Shown: positions 17,258 to 27,382, numbered from the stretch's first letter. The stretch: 64,000 nucleotides of DNA from Vibrio casei (GCF_002218025.2 NZ_AP018681.1:558001-622000); one strand, 5' to 3'. The notes: a model not told the origin generated them from the letters alone. Numbers and translations are program-made.

Positions 17258-19405
17258 ATGTATACCCCCAAGTTTAAACCAACCTTATTGGCAACATCTA
17301 TTACTTTCTCCTTGTTTACAAGCGCTGTATCCGCCGAGCAAACTGAATTACAAGAAGTGGTCGTTTCTGCGACTCGTACAGAACAAGACATTAAAGATGT
17401 CTCGGCCTCAATCGAAACGGTTTCCTCAAATGATATAAACCAAGAAATGGCAACCGACCCTAAACAAGCTTTGAAATATACACCAGGAGTAGAGGCTCAA
17501 GGTACAGGAAGGTTTGGTATCTCAGGTTACAATATACGAGGAATGGAAGACAGTCGTATAAAAGTGATGGTGGATGGTGTAGAACAGCCAACACCATACA
17601 ATCCTGGTTCAAATGAACAGCGTTCTTACCCAAATAATATCGAAATAGATACTTTATCTGCAATTGAAATTAATAAAGGACCCTCTTCTACATTATACGG
17701 TTCTGATGCTTTAGGTGGCGCCGTACTTTTCAAAACAAAGGATCCATCAGATGTACTTGTTACTGATGGTGATGAAAATCGTTTTGGTATTAAATCTGGG
17801 TATACGTCTGCCGATGAAACGTTTAAAAATACGCTGACCTGGGCTCTACGCCATGGCGATCTAGAAACCTTATTAATGCTCACTTACGCCAACGGACATG
17901 AAACAGAAACTCATGGTGATGGTGCTGATAGCAGTGGGCCAGATAGAGGTGCGGCTGATCCAGCAGATAAAGATATTAGTAATATACTGGCAAAAATCTA
18001 TTATCAAGTTAATGAAACGAATCGTATCGGCCTCGCCGTTGAATATAACCAAAGAAATTATGATGAAACCGAGCTATCTTATGAAGGTTATCAGATTTTC
18101 CCAGGTTTTGTTTATACCGATAATTATAATGACGATGAAACAAAAAGATTACGAGTCAGTTTGCTTCATGATTGGCAAATGAATACCGTGCTGGCCGATA
18201 ATTTATCGTGGTCATTAACCTATCAGGGTACCGATTCACTGTCCAAAAACTATGATACAACCCCTTCTAATGGACGACGTGAACGTGAACGTGACGCCAA
18301 AGATACTAGTATTCAATTCGATGCCCAGTTTGATAAGTTAGTTGAATTAAGTGACAGTTATCACCAATTAACCTATGGCATCACGTTTATCAATGATAAA
18401 TTTGAACTTGAAAATACCGATTACAAGTTTGACTTTGGTACCGTAACCCCCGGCAGTACTGGGATGCCTGACTCAACAGTTCAAAAATGGGGAGTCTACC
18501 TTCAAGACCAAGCGTTTTTCTTGCAAGAACGCTTAATTCTAACTGCTGGTTTACGGTATGACTCCTTTAGCACTTCTCCTGAAACTGATGATGGATTCAC
18601 TACTCAATACCCTGATAGCGATAGTGATGCATTTACAGGTAAAATTGGTAGCGTGTATCACTTTAGTGATAGCTTTAGTGGTTTTGCTCAAATCAGCCAA
18701 GGATTTAAAGCACCTACGGTTTATGATTTATACTATTTCTACAATCAAGGTGCCGTTGTTGAACCAAATCCCGATTTAAAACCAGAGAAAAGCACTTCAT
18801 ACGAAGCCGGTTTCAGAGGCAGAAATGACAGTACTCGATTCGAAATTGTTGCTTTCTATAATGATTACAATGATTTCATTAATGATTCTAGCTTAGGCAC
18901 TATTGATGGAAAAGATGCTTATACGAAAGAAAACATCAGTAAAGCTGAAATTTATGGTGCAGAATTTTCATCGACAACGATGTTAGACCAAGCATTTGGT
19001 GCGCCAAAAGGTTTATATAGTAAGTTAAGCGTTGCTTATGCAGAAGGTAGAGATAAAGAGACTGGCGATCATTTAGACTCAGTGGCTCCACTAACGGGTA
19101 ATATTGGACTAGGCTACGATAGTACTAATTTTGTATATGGCGGCTTACTTAATATTTCAATGGCAGCCAGTAAAGATGATTGGTCAACGAGCGATAATTT
19201 CGTAGCTCCTGGTTATTCATTAGTTGATTTAACTACCTATTATCGTCCAATAGAAGATCTAACACTGCGTGCTGGATTGTTTAACGCATTCGATAAGAAA
19301 TACTGGCTATTTTCTGATGTAAATGGACGAACTCAAGGTGATAATCAAGATTTCCGTACTCAATCAGGGAGAAACTGGGGCGTAAGTTTAGATTACCAAT
19401 TCTAA
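17258..19405 (+). CDS. TonB-dependent outer-membrane receptor of the haem/haemoglobin type
   Basis: The start MYTPKFKPTLLATS is chosen because a GGAAA site precedes it. The ATG four codons upstream is poorer. A signal peptide ends SAVSA. The TonB box region is ELQEVVVSATRTEQD. The plug (about residues 40-150) has IRGMEDSRIKVMVDGVEQP and GPSSTLYGSDALGGAV. The barrel carries FKAPTVYDLYYF and PNPDLKPEKS (near residues 485-510), equivalents of the FRAP and NPNL motifs of haem receptors. It ends WGVSLDYQF with C-terminal Phe, as outer-membrane barrels do. Length (715) fits HutA-like proteins. A Fur box precedes it. Haem versus siderophore specificity is inferred. Confidence 0.82.
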   Translation: MYTPKFKPTLLATSITFSLFTSAVSAEQTELQEVVVSATRTEQDIKDVSASIETVSSNDINQEMATDPKQALKYTPGVEAQGTGRFGISGYNIRGMEDSRIKVMVDGVEQPTPYNPGSNEQRSYPNNIEIDTLSAIEINKGPSSTLYGSDALGGAVLFKTKDPSDVLVTDGDENRFGIKSGYTSADETFKNTLTWALRHGDLETLLMLTYANGHETETHGDGADSSGPDRGAADPADKDISNILAKIYYQVNETNRIGLAVEYNQRNYDETELSYEGYQIFPGFVYTDNYNDDETKRLRVSLLHDWQMNTVLADNLSWSLTYQGTDSLSKNYDTTPSNGRRERERDAKDTSIQFDAQFDKLVELSDSYHQLTYGITFINDKFELENTDYKFDFGTVTPGSTGMPDSTVQKWGVYLQDQAFFLQERLILTAGLRYDSFSTSPETDDGFTTQYPDSDSDAFTGKIGSVYHFSDSFSGFAQISQGFKAPTVYDLYYFYNQGAVVEPNPDLKPEKSTSYEAGFRGRNDSTRFEIVAFYNDYNDFINDSSLGTIDGKDAYTKENISKAEIYGAEFSSTTMLDQAFGAPKGLYSKLSVAYAEGRDKETGDHLDSVAPLTGNIGLGYDSTNFVYGGLLNISMAASKDDWSTSDNFVAPGYSLVDLTTYYRPIEDLTLRAGLFNAFDKKYWLFSDVNGRTQGDNQDFRTQSGRNWGVSLDYQF

Positions 19406-19492
19406 TCTAGCAGTAAAAATTGAATCCCCCAATGTCTAGCTTGTACATAAACTAGGCATTGGGGTTATCTGCTACCTAAAGTATTAAAAACA

Positions 19493-19518
19493 AAAATAGC
19501 CAGATAACTGGCTATTTT
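19493..19518 (+). terminator. Terminator downstream of the receptor gene
   Basis: The stem AAATAGCCAG / CTGGCTATTT with a 4-bp loop is followed by TTC. A second GC-rich inverted repeat (CCCCCAATG / CATTGGGG) lies nearer the stop codon. Confidence 0.7.
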
Positions 19519-19563
19519 CTTACATTGGAAAATGGGAAGCTATAAAGCGACTATTAAAAATTT

Positions 19564-19668
19564 TTAGCTTCTCTTTGTATCCAGATTAGATTTTTTAGAC
19601 ATTTCATGCTTAATCATCACTGCAGCAGCAATAATAAACACAAGAATCAATCCTAACGATAATGACAT
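19564..19668 (-). CDS. Small single-pass membrane protein (34 residues)
   Basis: The ATG is preceded by GGGGAAAAGTC. The peptide begins MSLSLGLILVFIIAAAVMIK, one transmembrane helix, then a basic tail EMSKKSNLDTKRS. This N-out/C-in or leaderless layout resembles many small inner-membrane proteins. I do not recognise a family. It ends close to the receptor terminator and is transcribed toward it. Confidence 0.45.
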   Translation of the reverse strand: MSLSLGLILVFIIAAAVMIKHEMSKKSNLDTKRS

Positions 19669-19898
19669 GACTTTTCCCCAAAAGTTTATCGAAATAATAT
19701 GGCCCATCGACCCTAAATAAAATCGAACGCATTATAACCAATTTTGTTATTCAAATGTACAAAAAATCAAAATTTGCGATATAATTTGCATTTTAAACTA
19801 ATACTTATTATTCATATGGTTAACTGGAAAATAAAAAGATAACGCTATATTTAGGTATTATATTACTAAAACATCACTTTTAATTATCAACAAATACA

Positions 19899-20915
19899 TT
19901 ATTGTTCAGGATAACCTTGCGGATTATTTGACTGCCAGCGCCATGTATCCTCTGTCATTTGCTCTAACGATCGGGTTGCTTTCCATTTCAAATCCGCTTC
20001 TGCTTTTGCTGGGTTAGCCCAACATTCAGCAATATCACCCGCTCGACGAGCGACTAACTTGTAAGGCACTTTTTTACCCGATGCTTTTTCAAACGCCGTC
20101 ACCATTTCCAAAACACTATTACCACAACCGGTACCAAGGTTATAAACATGCAGACCTTTTTTATTACCAACATGATTAAGCGCAGCAAGATGACCGTCAG
20201 CTAAATCCATAACATGAATATAGTCACGAACTCCTGTTCCATCTTTGGTTGGATAATCACTTCCAAAGACCGATAAATACTCTCTTCTTCCAACCGCAAC
20301 TTGAGCAACGAACGGCATTAAATTATTTGGGATCCCTTGAGGATCCTCTCCTAACTCACCTGATGGGTGAGAACCTACTGGATTGAAGTAGCGTAATAGA
20401 GTAACACTCCAATCAGGGTTAGCGGCTTGAAAATCAGTTAAACACTCTTCAACAATCAGTTTGCTGCGGCCATATGGATTAGTCGCACTGGTCGGGAAAT
20501 TTTCTAGAATTGGCACCGAAGCAGGATCACCATAAACTGTTGCTGACGAACTAAACACCAATGACTTCACGCCTGCATCTCGCATAGCATCAACTAAAAC
20601 AAGCGTACCATGGACATTAGTATCATAATACTCAAGCGGTTTTTCAACAGACTCACCCACTGCTTTTAATCCAGCAAAATGAATAACTGACTCGATATTG
20701 TATTGATTTAAAACAGACAGTAACTGAGTTTTATTACGAATATCCCCTTCAACGAAGATAGGACGAACACCTGAGATTTTTTCTATACGATCTAAAACAG
20801 TAGGTTTACTATTATACAAATTATCAAAAATAATAGGTGTCATACCGGCATCAATCATTTGAATACATGTATGGCTGCCGATATACCCCATTCCACCGGT
20901 AATAAGAACAAACAT
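19899..20915 (-). CDS. galE: UDP-glucose 4-epimerase
   Basis: The 338-residue extended SDR enzyme interconverts UDP-glucose and UDP-galactose in the cytoplasm. The NAD-binding GGMGYIGSHTCIQMI is at the N-terminus, the catalytic Ser in SSSATVYGDP, and Tyr-x-x-x-Lys in NPYGRSKLIVEE. RYFNPVGSHPSG and GVRDYIHVMDLADGH are GalE signatures. It is not in a gal operon here, so it likely serves surface polysaccharide synthesis or is expressed alone. Confidence 0.95.
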   Translation of the reverse strand: MFVLITGGMGYIGSHTCIQMIDAGMTPIIFDNLYNSKPTVLDRIEKISGVRPIFVEGDIRNKTQLLSVLNQYNIESVIHFAGLKAVGESVEKPLEYYDTNVHGTLVLVDAMRDAGVKSLVFSSSATVYGDPASVPILENFPTSATNPYGRSKLIVEECLTDFQAANPDWSVTLLRYFNPVGSHPSGELGEDPQGIPNNLMPFVAQVAVGRREYLSVFGSDYPTKDGTGVRDYIHVMDLADGHLAALNHVGNKKGLHVYNLGTGCGNSVLEMVTAFEKASGKKVPYKLVARRAGDIAECWANPAKAEADLKWKATRSLEQMTEDTWRWQSNNPQGYPEQ

Positions 20916-21044
20916 AAGACCCTCTATTTAATAAATTTTCGTCATTATAGACACCTTACAACAATGTTTCTTGATGATACAGCTTTTGAGTGTCAATATT
21001 ATTTTATCTAACTCAATGATTTCGTTCTGTCTCAAAGGGCTATT

Positions 21045-21794
21045 ATGACTCTCGAAATTGCTAAACTTAAATTAAATTGTGATATGGGTGAAAGCTTTGG
21101 TCAATGGAATATGGGCCAAGATGAGCATATAATGCCTTATGTTCACATGGCGAATATTGCATGTGGATTTCATGCTTCAGATCCCGACATGATGGCGAAA
21201 ACGATTCAACTGGCGCAACAACACAATGTTAGCATTGGAGCACATCCCTCATACCAAGATCTATTAGGCTTTGGTCGTCGTTCTATTACTCATACACCGG
21301 AACAAATTTCACATTTGGTGTGCTATCAAGTTGGCGCTCTACAAAATCTCGCCTCGTTTTATGACGCTCAAATAGATTACATCAAGCCTCACGGGGCTTT
21401 ATATAATGATATGATGGATAATCTTGAGATTTTTGAAGCGATTGTTCAAGCAGCAATGCCGACAGGCCTTCCTTTAATGGTCCTTGCCAAAGCCGATAAC
21501 ACCGAATATTTGGATATAGCGGACGAATATAACGTCCCCCTATTATTCGAGGCATTTGCAGACAGAAGTTATAAAGATGACGGTTCTCTCGTCTCTCGTC
21601 AAAGCCCAAATGCACTTCACCGAAAGAGTGAAGACATTTTCTATCAAGCTATGCAATTAGCTAACTTTGGTACCGTAACCACTGTTAAGGGCAACACGAT
21701 TGAAATTCAAGCCGATACGCTTTGTGTGCACGGCGATAATGAAGAGTCGATTGCCACGATAAAGCGTATTTTTACGGCTCTAAACAATAAATAG
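21045..21794 (+). CDS. pxpA: 5-oxoprolinase subunit A (LamB/YcsF family)
   Basis: The 249-residue protein begins LKLNCDMGESFGQWNMGQDE. It contains ANIACGFHASDPDMM, SIGAHPSYQDLLGFGRR and IKPHGALYNDM, the metal-site signatures of the LamB/YcsF family. PxpA acts with PxpB and PxpC to cleave ATP-dependently 5-oxoproline (pyroglutamate) to glutamate. The partner genes pxpB/pxpC, usually adjacent, are not next to it here. Confidence 0.9.
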   Translation: MTLEIAKLKLNCDMGESFGQWNMGQDEHIMPYVHMANIACGFHASDPDMMAKTIQLAQQHNVSIGAHPSYQDLLGFGRRSITHTPEQISHLVCYQVGALQNLASFYDAQIDYIKPHGALYNDMMDNLEIFEAIVQAAMPTGLPLMVLAKADNTEYLDIADEYNVPLLFEAFADRSYKDDGSLVSRQSPNALHRKSEDIFYQAMQLANFGTVTTVKGNTIEIQADTLCVHGDNEESIATIKRIFTALNNK

Positions 21795-21802
21795 TGATAA
21801 AT

Positions 21803-22048
21803 TTAATGCTCAGAAGTACGTAATAGCACATCTAGTTGATCAACCACTTCAACCCAATCAGCATCCTCTTTTTTGGCTTCTTTTAAAAAAGCGGACTGTG
21901 AATCATTCCAAAATGACGCTCGGTGTATGGGTAATGTCTGATCGAGCAAAGGAGAGTTCTTCTGAATAAAGGATTCAATATCTTTAGCGGTATGAGGTAA
22001 ACCGAGTTGTTCAAATAACGATTCTAACGAATGTCTGTGCATTTCCAT
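21803..22048 (-). CDS. DUF2789 family protein
   Basis: The 81-residue protein starts at MEMHRHSLESLFEQLGLP, where GGGG sits 7 nt upstream. A further ATG four codons earlier lacks a site. SLESLFEQLGLP and the closing DWVEVVDQLDVLLR are typical of DUF2789, an uncharacterised family of small soluble gammaproteobacterial proteins. It converges on pxpA. Confidence 0.75.
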   Translation of the reverse strand: MEMHRHSLESLFEQLGLPHTAKDIESFIQKNSPLLDQTLPIHRASFWNDSQSAFLKEAKKEDADWVEVVDQLDVLLRTSEH

Positions 22049-22100
22049 ATCAATCCCCATATAAAATAAATCACATTTACCTACTTAAAGAATAGGACAA

Positions 22101-22526
22101 TTATACGATTTTGTGTTGGAATTTTTGAACGATAACCATGCCTATTATCATTGCCACAATAAAACCTAATAAGTCTATGTTCAATATTGAAATTGACGCT
22201 AACACCGGTCCAGGACAAATACCTACGATTCCCCAACCCAAGCCAAACAAACTCGCACCTAGGATCAATTTCCAATCAATCGTTTTTTTATTACTCAAAC
22301 AAAATGTTGATTGGTCTAACGGTTTCTGCCTTGGTTTGATGACAAAATGATACATAGGAGTAAAAACGAATAAAGCTCCTCCCATTACAAAAGCGAGATC
22401 AATCTTCCAATCACCGAAAACATCAAGAAAGGCGGTTACTTTACTCGAATCAACCATACCAGATACAACCATCCCAACGCCAAACAACAAACCTGAAACC
22501 AACGAGATAAATGAATAGTTTTTCAT
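22101..22526 (-). CDS. YeeE/YedE-type sulfur transporter, second half protein
   Basis: The 141-residue membrane protein starts at MKNYSFISLVSGLLFGVGM. A longer frame upstream overlaps the partner and is not used. Four to five hydrophobic segments include GWGIVGICPGPVLASISIL, whose conserved Cys is the YeeE/YedE (TsuA-like) thiosulfate-handling motif. With the next gene it makes a full split transporter. The two genes are 11 bp apart and surely cotranscribed. Confidence 0.82.
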   Translation of the reverse strand: MKNYSFISLVSGLLFGVGMVVSGMVDSSKVTAFLDVFGDWKIDLAFVMGGALFVFTPMYHFVIKPRQKPLDQSTFCLSNKKTIDWKLILGASLFGLGWGIVGICPGPVLASISILNIDLLGFIVAMIIGMVIVQKFQHKIV

Positions 22527-22537
22527 TTTAGTGGGCC

Positions 22538-22960
22538 TTATAAAACATGTAATCGGATGAAAACGACCACGGCTGCAACAAACATAAAAATTACCGTTGC
22601 GACAACAGATCGTAATGAAAATCGTGCCACTCCACAGATACCATGTCCACTTGTACAACCATTACCTAACTTAGTTCCCAGTCCCACAAGTAATCCTGCA
22701 ATCATCATCTCTACCATGCTGCTCGAATACATTTGAGGTATCGCAACGCTATCTAAACCCATCATGATATTTGCGATAAAGCCACCAGCAATTAATCCAA
22801 GAATAAATAGGACACGCCAACCCTTATCAGAGGATTCACGAGCCAGCACTCCGCCTAAAATACCACTGATACCAACAACCTTTCCCTTAAATAACATAAG
22901 TAACGTTGCAGAGACACCGAGTAGTGCCCCACCAAACAATGCATTCCATGGAATACTCAT
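22538..22960 (-). CDS. YeeE/YedE-type sulfur transporter, first half protein
   Basis: The 140-residue membrane protein has about five helices. LGTKLGNGCTSGHGICGVAR carries the conserved GNGCTSGHGICG cysteine motif of YeeE/YedE proteins. It is the promoter-proximal gene of the pair. Such split transporters often import thiosulfate or other reduced sulfur. No sulfurtransferase or ArsR-type regulator is adjacent. Confidence 0.82.
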   Translation of the reverse strand: MSIPWNALFGGALLGVSATLLMLFKGKVVGISGILGGVLARESSDKGWRVLFILGLIAGGFIANIMMGLDSVAIPQMYSSSMVEMMIAGLLVGLGTKLGNGCTSGHGICGVARFSLRSVVATVIFMFVAAVVVFIRLHVL

Positions 22961-23133
22961 AACAACCTCTTATAATTAATATTCTTTATTTGTGACGGTA
23001 TGATCATAAAACAAAAGGAAAACATTAAGATCAGTCTTTGAAATAAAAAGCACATTGCAGGATTTACATAAACCTAAAGGTTACATTGTAATCAGTTTGA
23101 TTTTGATAGGTAAGAGCAATAGATAAGATAATA

Positions 23134-23180
23134 AAAAATCATCATAAAGCGTCCACTAAACCAAACAAGCTTAATGGACG
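23134..23180 (-). terminator. Probable terminator after fabH2
   Basis: On the minus strand the stem CGTCCA / TGGACG has a 19-nt loop. A T6 run (plus-strand AAAAAA at 23134-23139) follows a few bases on. The stem is short. Confidence 0.5.
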
Positions 23181-23193
23181 TTTAGAACATTTA

Positions 23194-24285
23194 TTATTTT
23201 TGGTAAGACTTACAATGCTGAATAGCTTCTTCTAGCAATTGAAGAGCAGTCTTATCGCAATCTTCAAGCTTAGCCGTTTGCGCTTCAACTGGAGTAATAC
23301 GGTCGCCCCACTTAATCATACCGGCCCCCCAAGTAAGTCCAGCACCAAATGCCGCAACCAAAATATTCATGTTTGGTTTAACAAAACGTTGTTCTACGGC
23401 TTCACACAACGCAATAGGCACAGTGGCTGCTGATGTATTACCGTATTTTTGAATATTTACAAATGCTTTTTCTTGCGGGATACCCGCAAAATCACATAAA
23501 GTTTGAATAATTCGAATATTGGCTTGATGAGGGATAACACAATCAACCTCATCTTTCTTTAAACCAGAACGTTCCAATACGGATTGAGTTGCAGCATTCA
23601 TGCCTTTTACTGCACGTTTAAAGATATCTTTACCGACAAAATCAAAGTTCCAGTTACCACTGTCCTCTGCAAAACGATCCATACTTGTTCCAAATTTAGG
23701 AATAGCAAGAATATCTCGCCCTTCTGAATCACAACCTAATGCGGCTTCTTGTAAACCAACAGGCTGATCTTGCTCTCGACGACTTAGCACTACAGCGCCA
23801 GCACCATCACCAAATAAAACAGCCGTATCACGCTGTGTCCAGTTAAGGTAATAAGAAAGATGCTCAGCACCAATCACAACTGCATTACGGTAATTCCCCG
23901 CTTGAATTAAACGCGTAGCCGTTTCAAGCCCATATAAAAACCCCGTACAAGCGGCATTCAAATCAAATGCCGCAGCGGCTTTAATACCAAGATTATTTTG
24001 AACTTTAGAAGCGATATTAGGAATCAGTGTATCAGGCGAGCATGTAGCCACAATAATACAATCAATGTCATCTGCAGTAACACCGGCAGCTTGCATCGCA
24101 TTTTTAGCGGCAACAGTGGCTAAATCGGAAGTTTCAACATGTGAAATTCTACGACTTTCAATACCAGTTCGAGAACGAATCCATTCATCGGATGTCTCTA
24201 AAAAAGTACTTAAATCATCATTGGTCAAAACAGCGGGTGGAAGACATTTGCCCCAACCTGTAATTTCTGCATAAATATTGGCCAT
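23194..24285 (-). CDS. Beta-ketoacyl-ACP synthase III paralogue (FabH-like)
   Basis: The start [16 protein letters not shown] is preferred over a non-optimal start three codons upstream. The 363-residue thiolase-fold enzyme has the catalytic Cys in [13 protein letters not shown], His in [11 protein letters not shown] and Asn in [14 protein letters not shown]. It condenses an acyl-CoA with malonyl-ACP. Length is greater than canonical FabH (about 317), as is usual for the second vibrio FabH. It stands apart from the fab operon and next to trxC, an arrangement known from V. cholerae. Substrate is unknown. Confidence 0.88.
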   Translation of the reverse strand: MANIYAEITGWGKCLPPAVLTNDDLSTFLETSDEWIRSRTGIESRRISHVETSDLATVAAKNAMQAAGVTADDIDCIIVATCSPDTLIPNIASKVQNNLGIKAAAAFDLNAACTGFLYGLETATRLIQAGNYRNAVVIGAEHLSYYLNWTQRDTAVLFGDGAGAVVLSRREQDQPVGLQEAALGCDSEGRDILAIPKFGTSMDRFAEDSGNWNFDFVGKDIFKRAVKGMNAATQSVLERSGLKKDEVDCVIPHQANIRIIQTLCDFAGIPQEKAFVNIQKYGNTSAATVPIALCEAVEQRFVKPNMNILVAAFGAGLTWGAGMIKWGDRITPVEAQTAKLEDCDKTALQLLEEAIQHCKSYQK

Positions 24286-24453
24286 AAAAAACACCTTCGA
24301 ATTTTATTGTTTTATTTTTAATTATTTTAAACTTCTCAACATTATACGATAATTGCTAAAAAACTGATACGACACCTTTCCTTATTTACAATATTATAAA
24401 TAAGGAAAGGTGTTCTTTATAACTTATTATGAATCTATACTCATGAGGCTCTA

Positions 24454-24888
24454 ATGACAACTTTCAAAACAGAATGTCCACACTGCCACGGTAAAAATAA
24501 CGTACCGGTCGAACGATTATCTGACCAAGCCAATTGCGGTCGTTGTAAACTTCCTCTTTTTGATGGAACCCCTATTACAGGTACTTCAGAAAACATCAAT
24601 CATCTTCTTAAAAGCAATGTTCCTGTCGTCATCGATTTTTGGGCTCCATGGTGTAACCCATGTGTTGGCTTTGCGCCTGTTTTTGAAGATACAGCCAATG
24701 AAATGTCCGGAAAAATAAGGTTTATAAAAATTGATACCGAAAGTGAGCAAAACATTGCTGCTTTATATCAAATCAGAAGTATTCCAACCATTATGGTATT
24801 CAAAGATGGAAAACGAGTAGATATCATTAATGGTGCACTGAATAAAACTCAATTTTCTCAATGGCTAACGCAAGCAATCGCTAAATAA
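24454..24888 (+). CDS. trxC: Thioredoxin 2 (TrxC) with WCNPC active site
   Basis: The 144-residue protein has the N-terminal zinc site typical of TrxC (CPHCHG at residues 8-13 and CGRCKL near 29). A thioredoxin fold with DFWAPWCNPCVGF follows. The usual motif is WCGPC. Here Gly is replaced by Asn, which should shift the redox potential. The cis-Pro is in IRSIPTIMVF. TrxC reduces disulfides in the cytoplasm under oxidative stress. It is divergent from the FabH-like gene. Confidence 0.92.
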   Translation: MTTFKTECPHCHGKNNVPVERLSDQANCGRCKLPLFDGTPITGTSENINHLLKSNVPVVIDFWAPWCNPCVGFAPVFEDTANEMSGKIRFIKIDTESEQNIAALYQIRSIPTIMVFKDGKRVDIINGALNKTQFSQWLTQAIAK

Positions 24889-25089
24889 AGAACACATTAA
24901 AACCTTCAAAAAACCTAGCCTAATATGATGGTATTTAGGCTAGAAACTTATGGAAATTTACACTTCACCAATCAATTAATTTCTTTCATCGTTAAGTAAA
25001 AAAAAAATCATTTTACTTAATACATCATAAACCCCATATTCGCCGCGAAAACCTTATCTATTTCATTAATTTTTAAACCAAAGCGGAGT

Positions 25090-26256
25090 ATGGCGGTGAA
25101 AGACGTATCTTTACCTTCATCAAAACAATCCCTCACAGTACCTGTGATCGCCCTTTCTTTGTATGCGATCGCTTCTGGCTATTTGATGAGTCTGATTCCT
25201 TTGATGCTTGATCAATATGGTTTAAGTACGGATACTGCTAGCTGGTTAGCTAGTGCCTTTTATGCAGGGTTGCTTTTAGGTGCCATGTTTATAGAGCCTA
25301 TCGTTGCAAAGATTGGCCACAAATATTCATTTATTTTATTCTTAATTCTATTTTCGCTAACTATTGCGGTTATGCCTTTAATTCCAACCCAATCTATGTG
25401 GTTGTTTGCTCGTTTTATTGCAGGTATGGCTGTAGCTGGAATTTTTGTTGTGGTTGAATCCTGGTTATTAATTGGTGATGAACAAAGCCGTACGAAACGA
25501 TTAGGCTTGTACATGGCTTCACTTTATGGCGGATCAACCTTAGGTCAACTTGGTATTGGTGTCCTAGGCAATGAGGGTAATGCTCCATTCATGAGCATTC
25601 TCGTCATTCTTCTACTAGCAACGTCTATTTTAGTCTTTGGACGTAGCCAGCAGCCAGAAACACAGCAACATTTAAGTTTAAGCTTGCGCAAAATTTTAAA
25701 ATTAGATAAAGCGGCGATCATTGGATGTGCGGTTTCTGGTTTATTACTAGGTTCTGTTTATGGCTTAATGCCTTTAGAACTAAAAGCGCGTCATGTAGAC
25801 ACTGACCATATAGGTATTTTAATGGCTTTATTGGTACTGGGGGGAATGGCAGTACAACCTTTAGTTTCATGGGCAAGTAACCGCATGAGCAAAAGTTTAT
25901 TAATGGGTCTATTTTGCTTACTAGGTGTATTTTCCATTGGAATTACAACACTAAATGGCAGCTACTCTATATTAGCGATCTGTTTAGTATTATTAGGAAT
26001 GTCTACATTTTCTTTGTACCCAATCGCCATTACTCTAGGCTGTCATCAGCTTGAAGAAGCTTACATTGTATCGGCAACACAAGTCATGCTATTAAGTTAT
26101 AGCATTGGTTCAGTATTCGGCCCGTTAGTCGCGCATAATTTTATGCGTAACCCAGAAGGGTTAATGGGTTACTTGTTTGTTATTTTATTAGCAACTGCGC
26201 TTTATATGTTTGCAGCAAGCTTAAAAGGTAAACAACGCATCGTCGCTGGAGATTAG
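25090..26256 (+). CDS. MFS transporter (YcaD-like)
   Basis: The 388-residue protein has about 12 hydrophobic segments. The loop between segments 2 and 3 reads MFIEPIVAKIGHKYS, a weak form of the MFS motif. FARFIAGMAVAGIFVVVESWLL and SLYGGSTLGQLGIG resemble the YcaD family. A GGAGT site precedes the ATG. The substrate is not known for this family. It is monocistronic and followed by a bidirectional terminator. Confidence 0.82.
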   Translation: MAVKDVSLPSSKQSLTVPVIALSLYAIASGYLMSLIPLMLDQYGLSTDTASWLASAFYAGLLLGAMFIEPIVAKIGHKYSFILFLILFSLTIAVMPLIPTQSMWLFARFIAGMAVAGIFVVVESWLLIGDEQSRTKRLGLYMASLYGGSTLGQLGIGVLGNEGNAPFMSILVILLLATSILVFGRSQQPETQQHLSLSLRKILKLDKAAIIGCAVSGLLLGSVYGLMPLELKARHVDTDHIGILMALLVLGGMAVQPLVSWASNRMSKSLLMGLFCLLGVFSIGITTLNGSYSILAICLVLLGMSTFSLYPIAITLGCHQLEEAYIVSATQVMLLSYSIGSVFGPLVAHNFMRNPEGLMGYLFVILLATALYMFAASLKGKQRIVAGD

Positions 26257-26281
26257 TAAGTAATTCACGTTACCACACATT

Positions 26282-26320
26282 AAAAAGGCCTTGGATCCAA
26301 TAGATTCCAGGGCCTTTTTT
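26282..26320. terminator. Bidirectional terminator between the MFS gene and queE
   Basis: AAAAAGGCC and GGCCTTTTTT form the base of an extended imperfect stem with A and T runs at either end. The neighbouring genes converge here. Confidence 0.88.
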
Positions 26321-26336
26321 ATCTTCATGCTTTACA

Positions 26337-27005
26337 TTAAGCAATATTAAGATACTTATGCGTTTGAATGGATAATCTCCAATTACGCTGAATGCATATC
26401 TCCATGCATAATTCTGTTGCTCTCGCTTTCTGGCTAATAGGCTGCAAAGCAATATGTCCTTTTGACTCACAATTTGCTTTTTTCAGTAAAGAATCCAAAT
26501 GATCAATATCTTTTTGTGTTCCTACTGGGTGTTTAATTTCATTGGCACGTTGGACCGCAGAATCTAACACGTCAAGCTTGCCTTTCATGGCAATTTTTGG
26601 TGACACTGTCACCCATGTATTGCTTGAGCATAACACTTCTGACGTACCACTGGTTTCAATTTGGCAACGACAACCAATGGATTCAAACGCTTCCGTCAAC
26701 GACGTTAAGTCGTAAATACAAGGCTCACCACCAGTAATCACTATATGTTTAGCGGTATAACCTTTCATCACATATTGCTGAATGATCTCTTCTGCCGTCG
26801 CATAACTCCACGTTGGACTATCACTCTGCTTAAGCATAATATCGCCAAGCGTCGTTTCATCTTGAGCCTCAGCAGTCCATGTTTGTTTAGTGTCACACCA
26901 GGCACAACCTACTGGGCAAACTTGTAATCGCACAAAGACCGACGGCACACCAGTAAAGTAACCTTCACCTTGAATTGTTTGAAATATCTCATTAATTTTA
27001 TACAA
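26337..27005 (-). CDS. queE: 7-carboxy-7-deazaguanine synthase
   Basis: The 222-residue radical SAM enzyme forms 7-carboxy-7-deazaguanine in the queuosine pathway. The N-terminal NEIFQTIQGEGYFTGVPSVF is a QueE signature. The iron-sulfur motif is CPVGCAWCDTKQTW (Cx3Cx2C). ITGGEPCIYDL is the GGE SAM-binding motif. It lies 14 bp downstream of queD, so the two form an operon for the consecutive steps. Confidence 0.94.
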   Translation of the reverse strand: MYKINEIFQTIQGEGYFTGVPSVFVRLQVCPVGCAWCDTKQTWTAEAQDETTLGDIMLKQSDSPTWSYATAEEIIQQYVMKGYTAKHIVITGGEPCIYDLTSLTEAFESIGCRCQIETSGTSEVLCSSNTWVTVSPKIAMKGKLDVLDSAVQRANEIKHPVGTQKDIDHLDSLLKKANCESKGHIALQPISQKARATELCMEICIQRNWRLSIQTHKYLNIA

Positions 27006-27019
27006 GTATCACCTACAAC

Positions 27020-27382
27020 TTATTGACCAACGTAAATACAACCAGCTGTACATGTTTCTTTAATTTCAACTTTGCTTAGTTCTGGTAATAATGGCTTTAC
27101 TTGTTCCCATATCCATTTAGCGATCACTTCACTTGTTGGATTCTCAAGCCCAGGGATATCATTTAAATAATAATGATCTAGGCGATCATAGATAGGTGAA
27201 AATATCTTTTTAACATCACCAAAATCGATTATCCAGCCAGTGGTGGCATCTACTTCACCTTGGATATACAAGCGAACAAAAAAAGAGTGTCCATGTAAAC
27301 GACCACATTTATGGCCTTCAGGAACGTTGGGTAAATGGTGGGCAGCTTCAAAAATAAAGTCTTTATATATTTCGCAAGTCAT
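27020..27382 (-). CDS. queD: 6-carboxytetrahydropterin synthase
   Basis: The 120-residue enzyme converts dihydroneopterin triphosphate to 6-carboxytetrahydropterin. The zinc ligands lie in FEAAHHLPN and [17 protein letters not shown] at the end and the catalytic ETCTAGC region are family-typical. It is the first gene of the queD-queE pair. Confidence 0.94.
   Translation of the reverse strand: MTCEIYKDFIFEAAHHLPNVPEGHKCGRLHGHSFFVRLYIQGEVDATTGWIIDFGDVKKIFSPIYDRLDHYYLNDIPGLENPTSEVIAKWIWEQVKPLLPELSKVEIKETCTAGCIYVGQ

Noticed and set aside
24913..24943. Inverted repeat after trxC considered as a terminator
   Set aside because: CTAGCCTAA/TTAGGCTAG is a good stem, but no T run follows, so termination is unproven.
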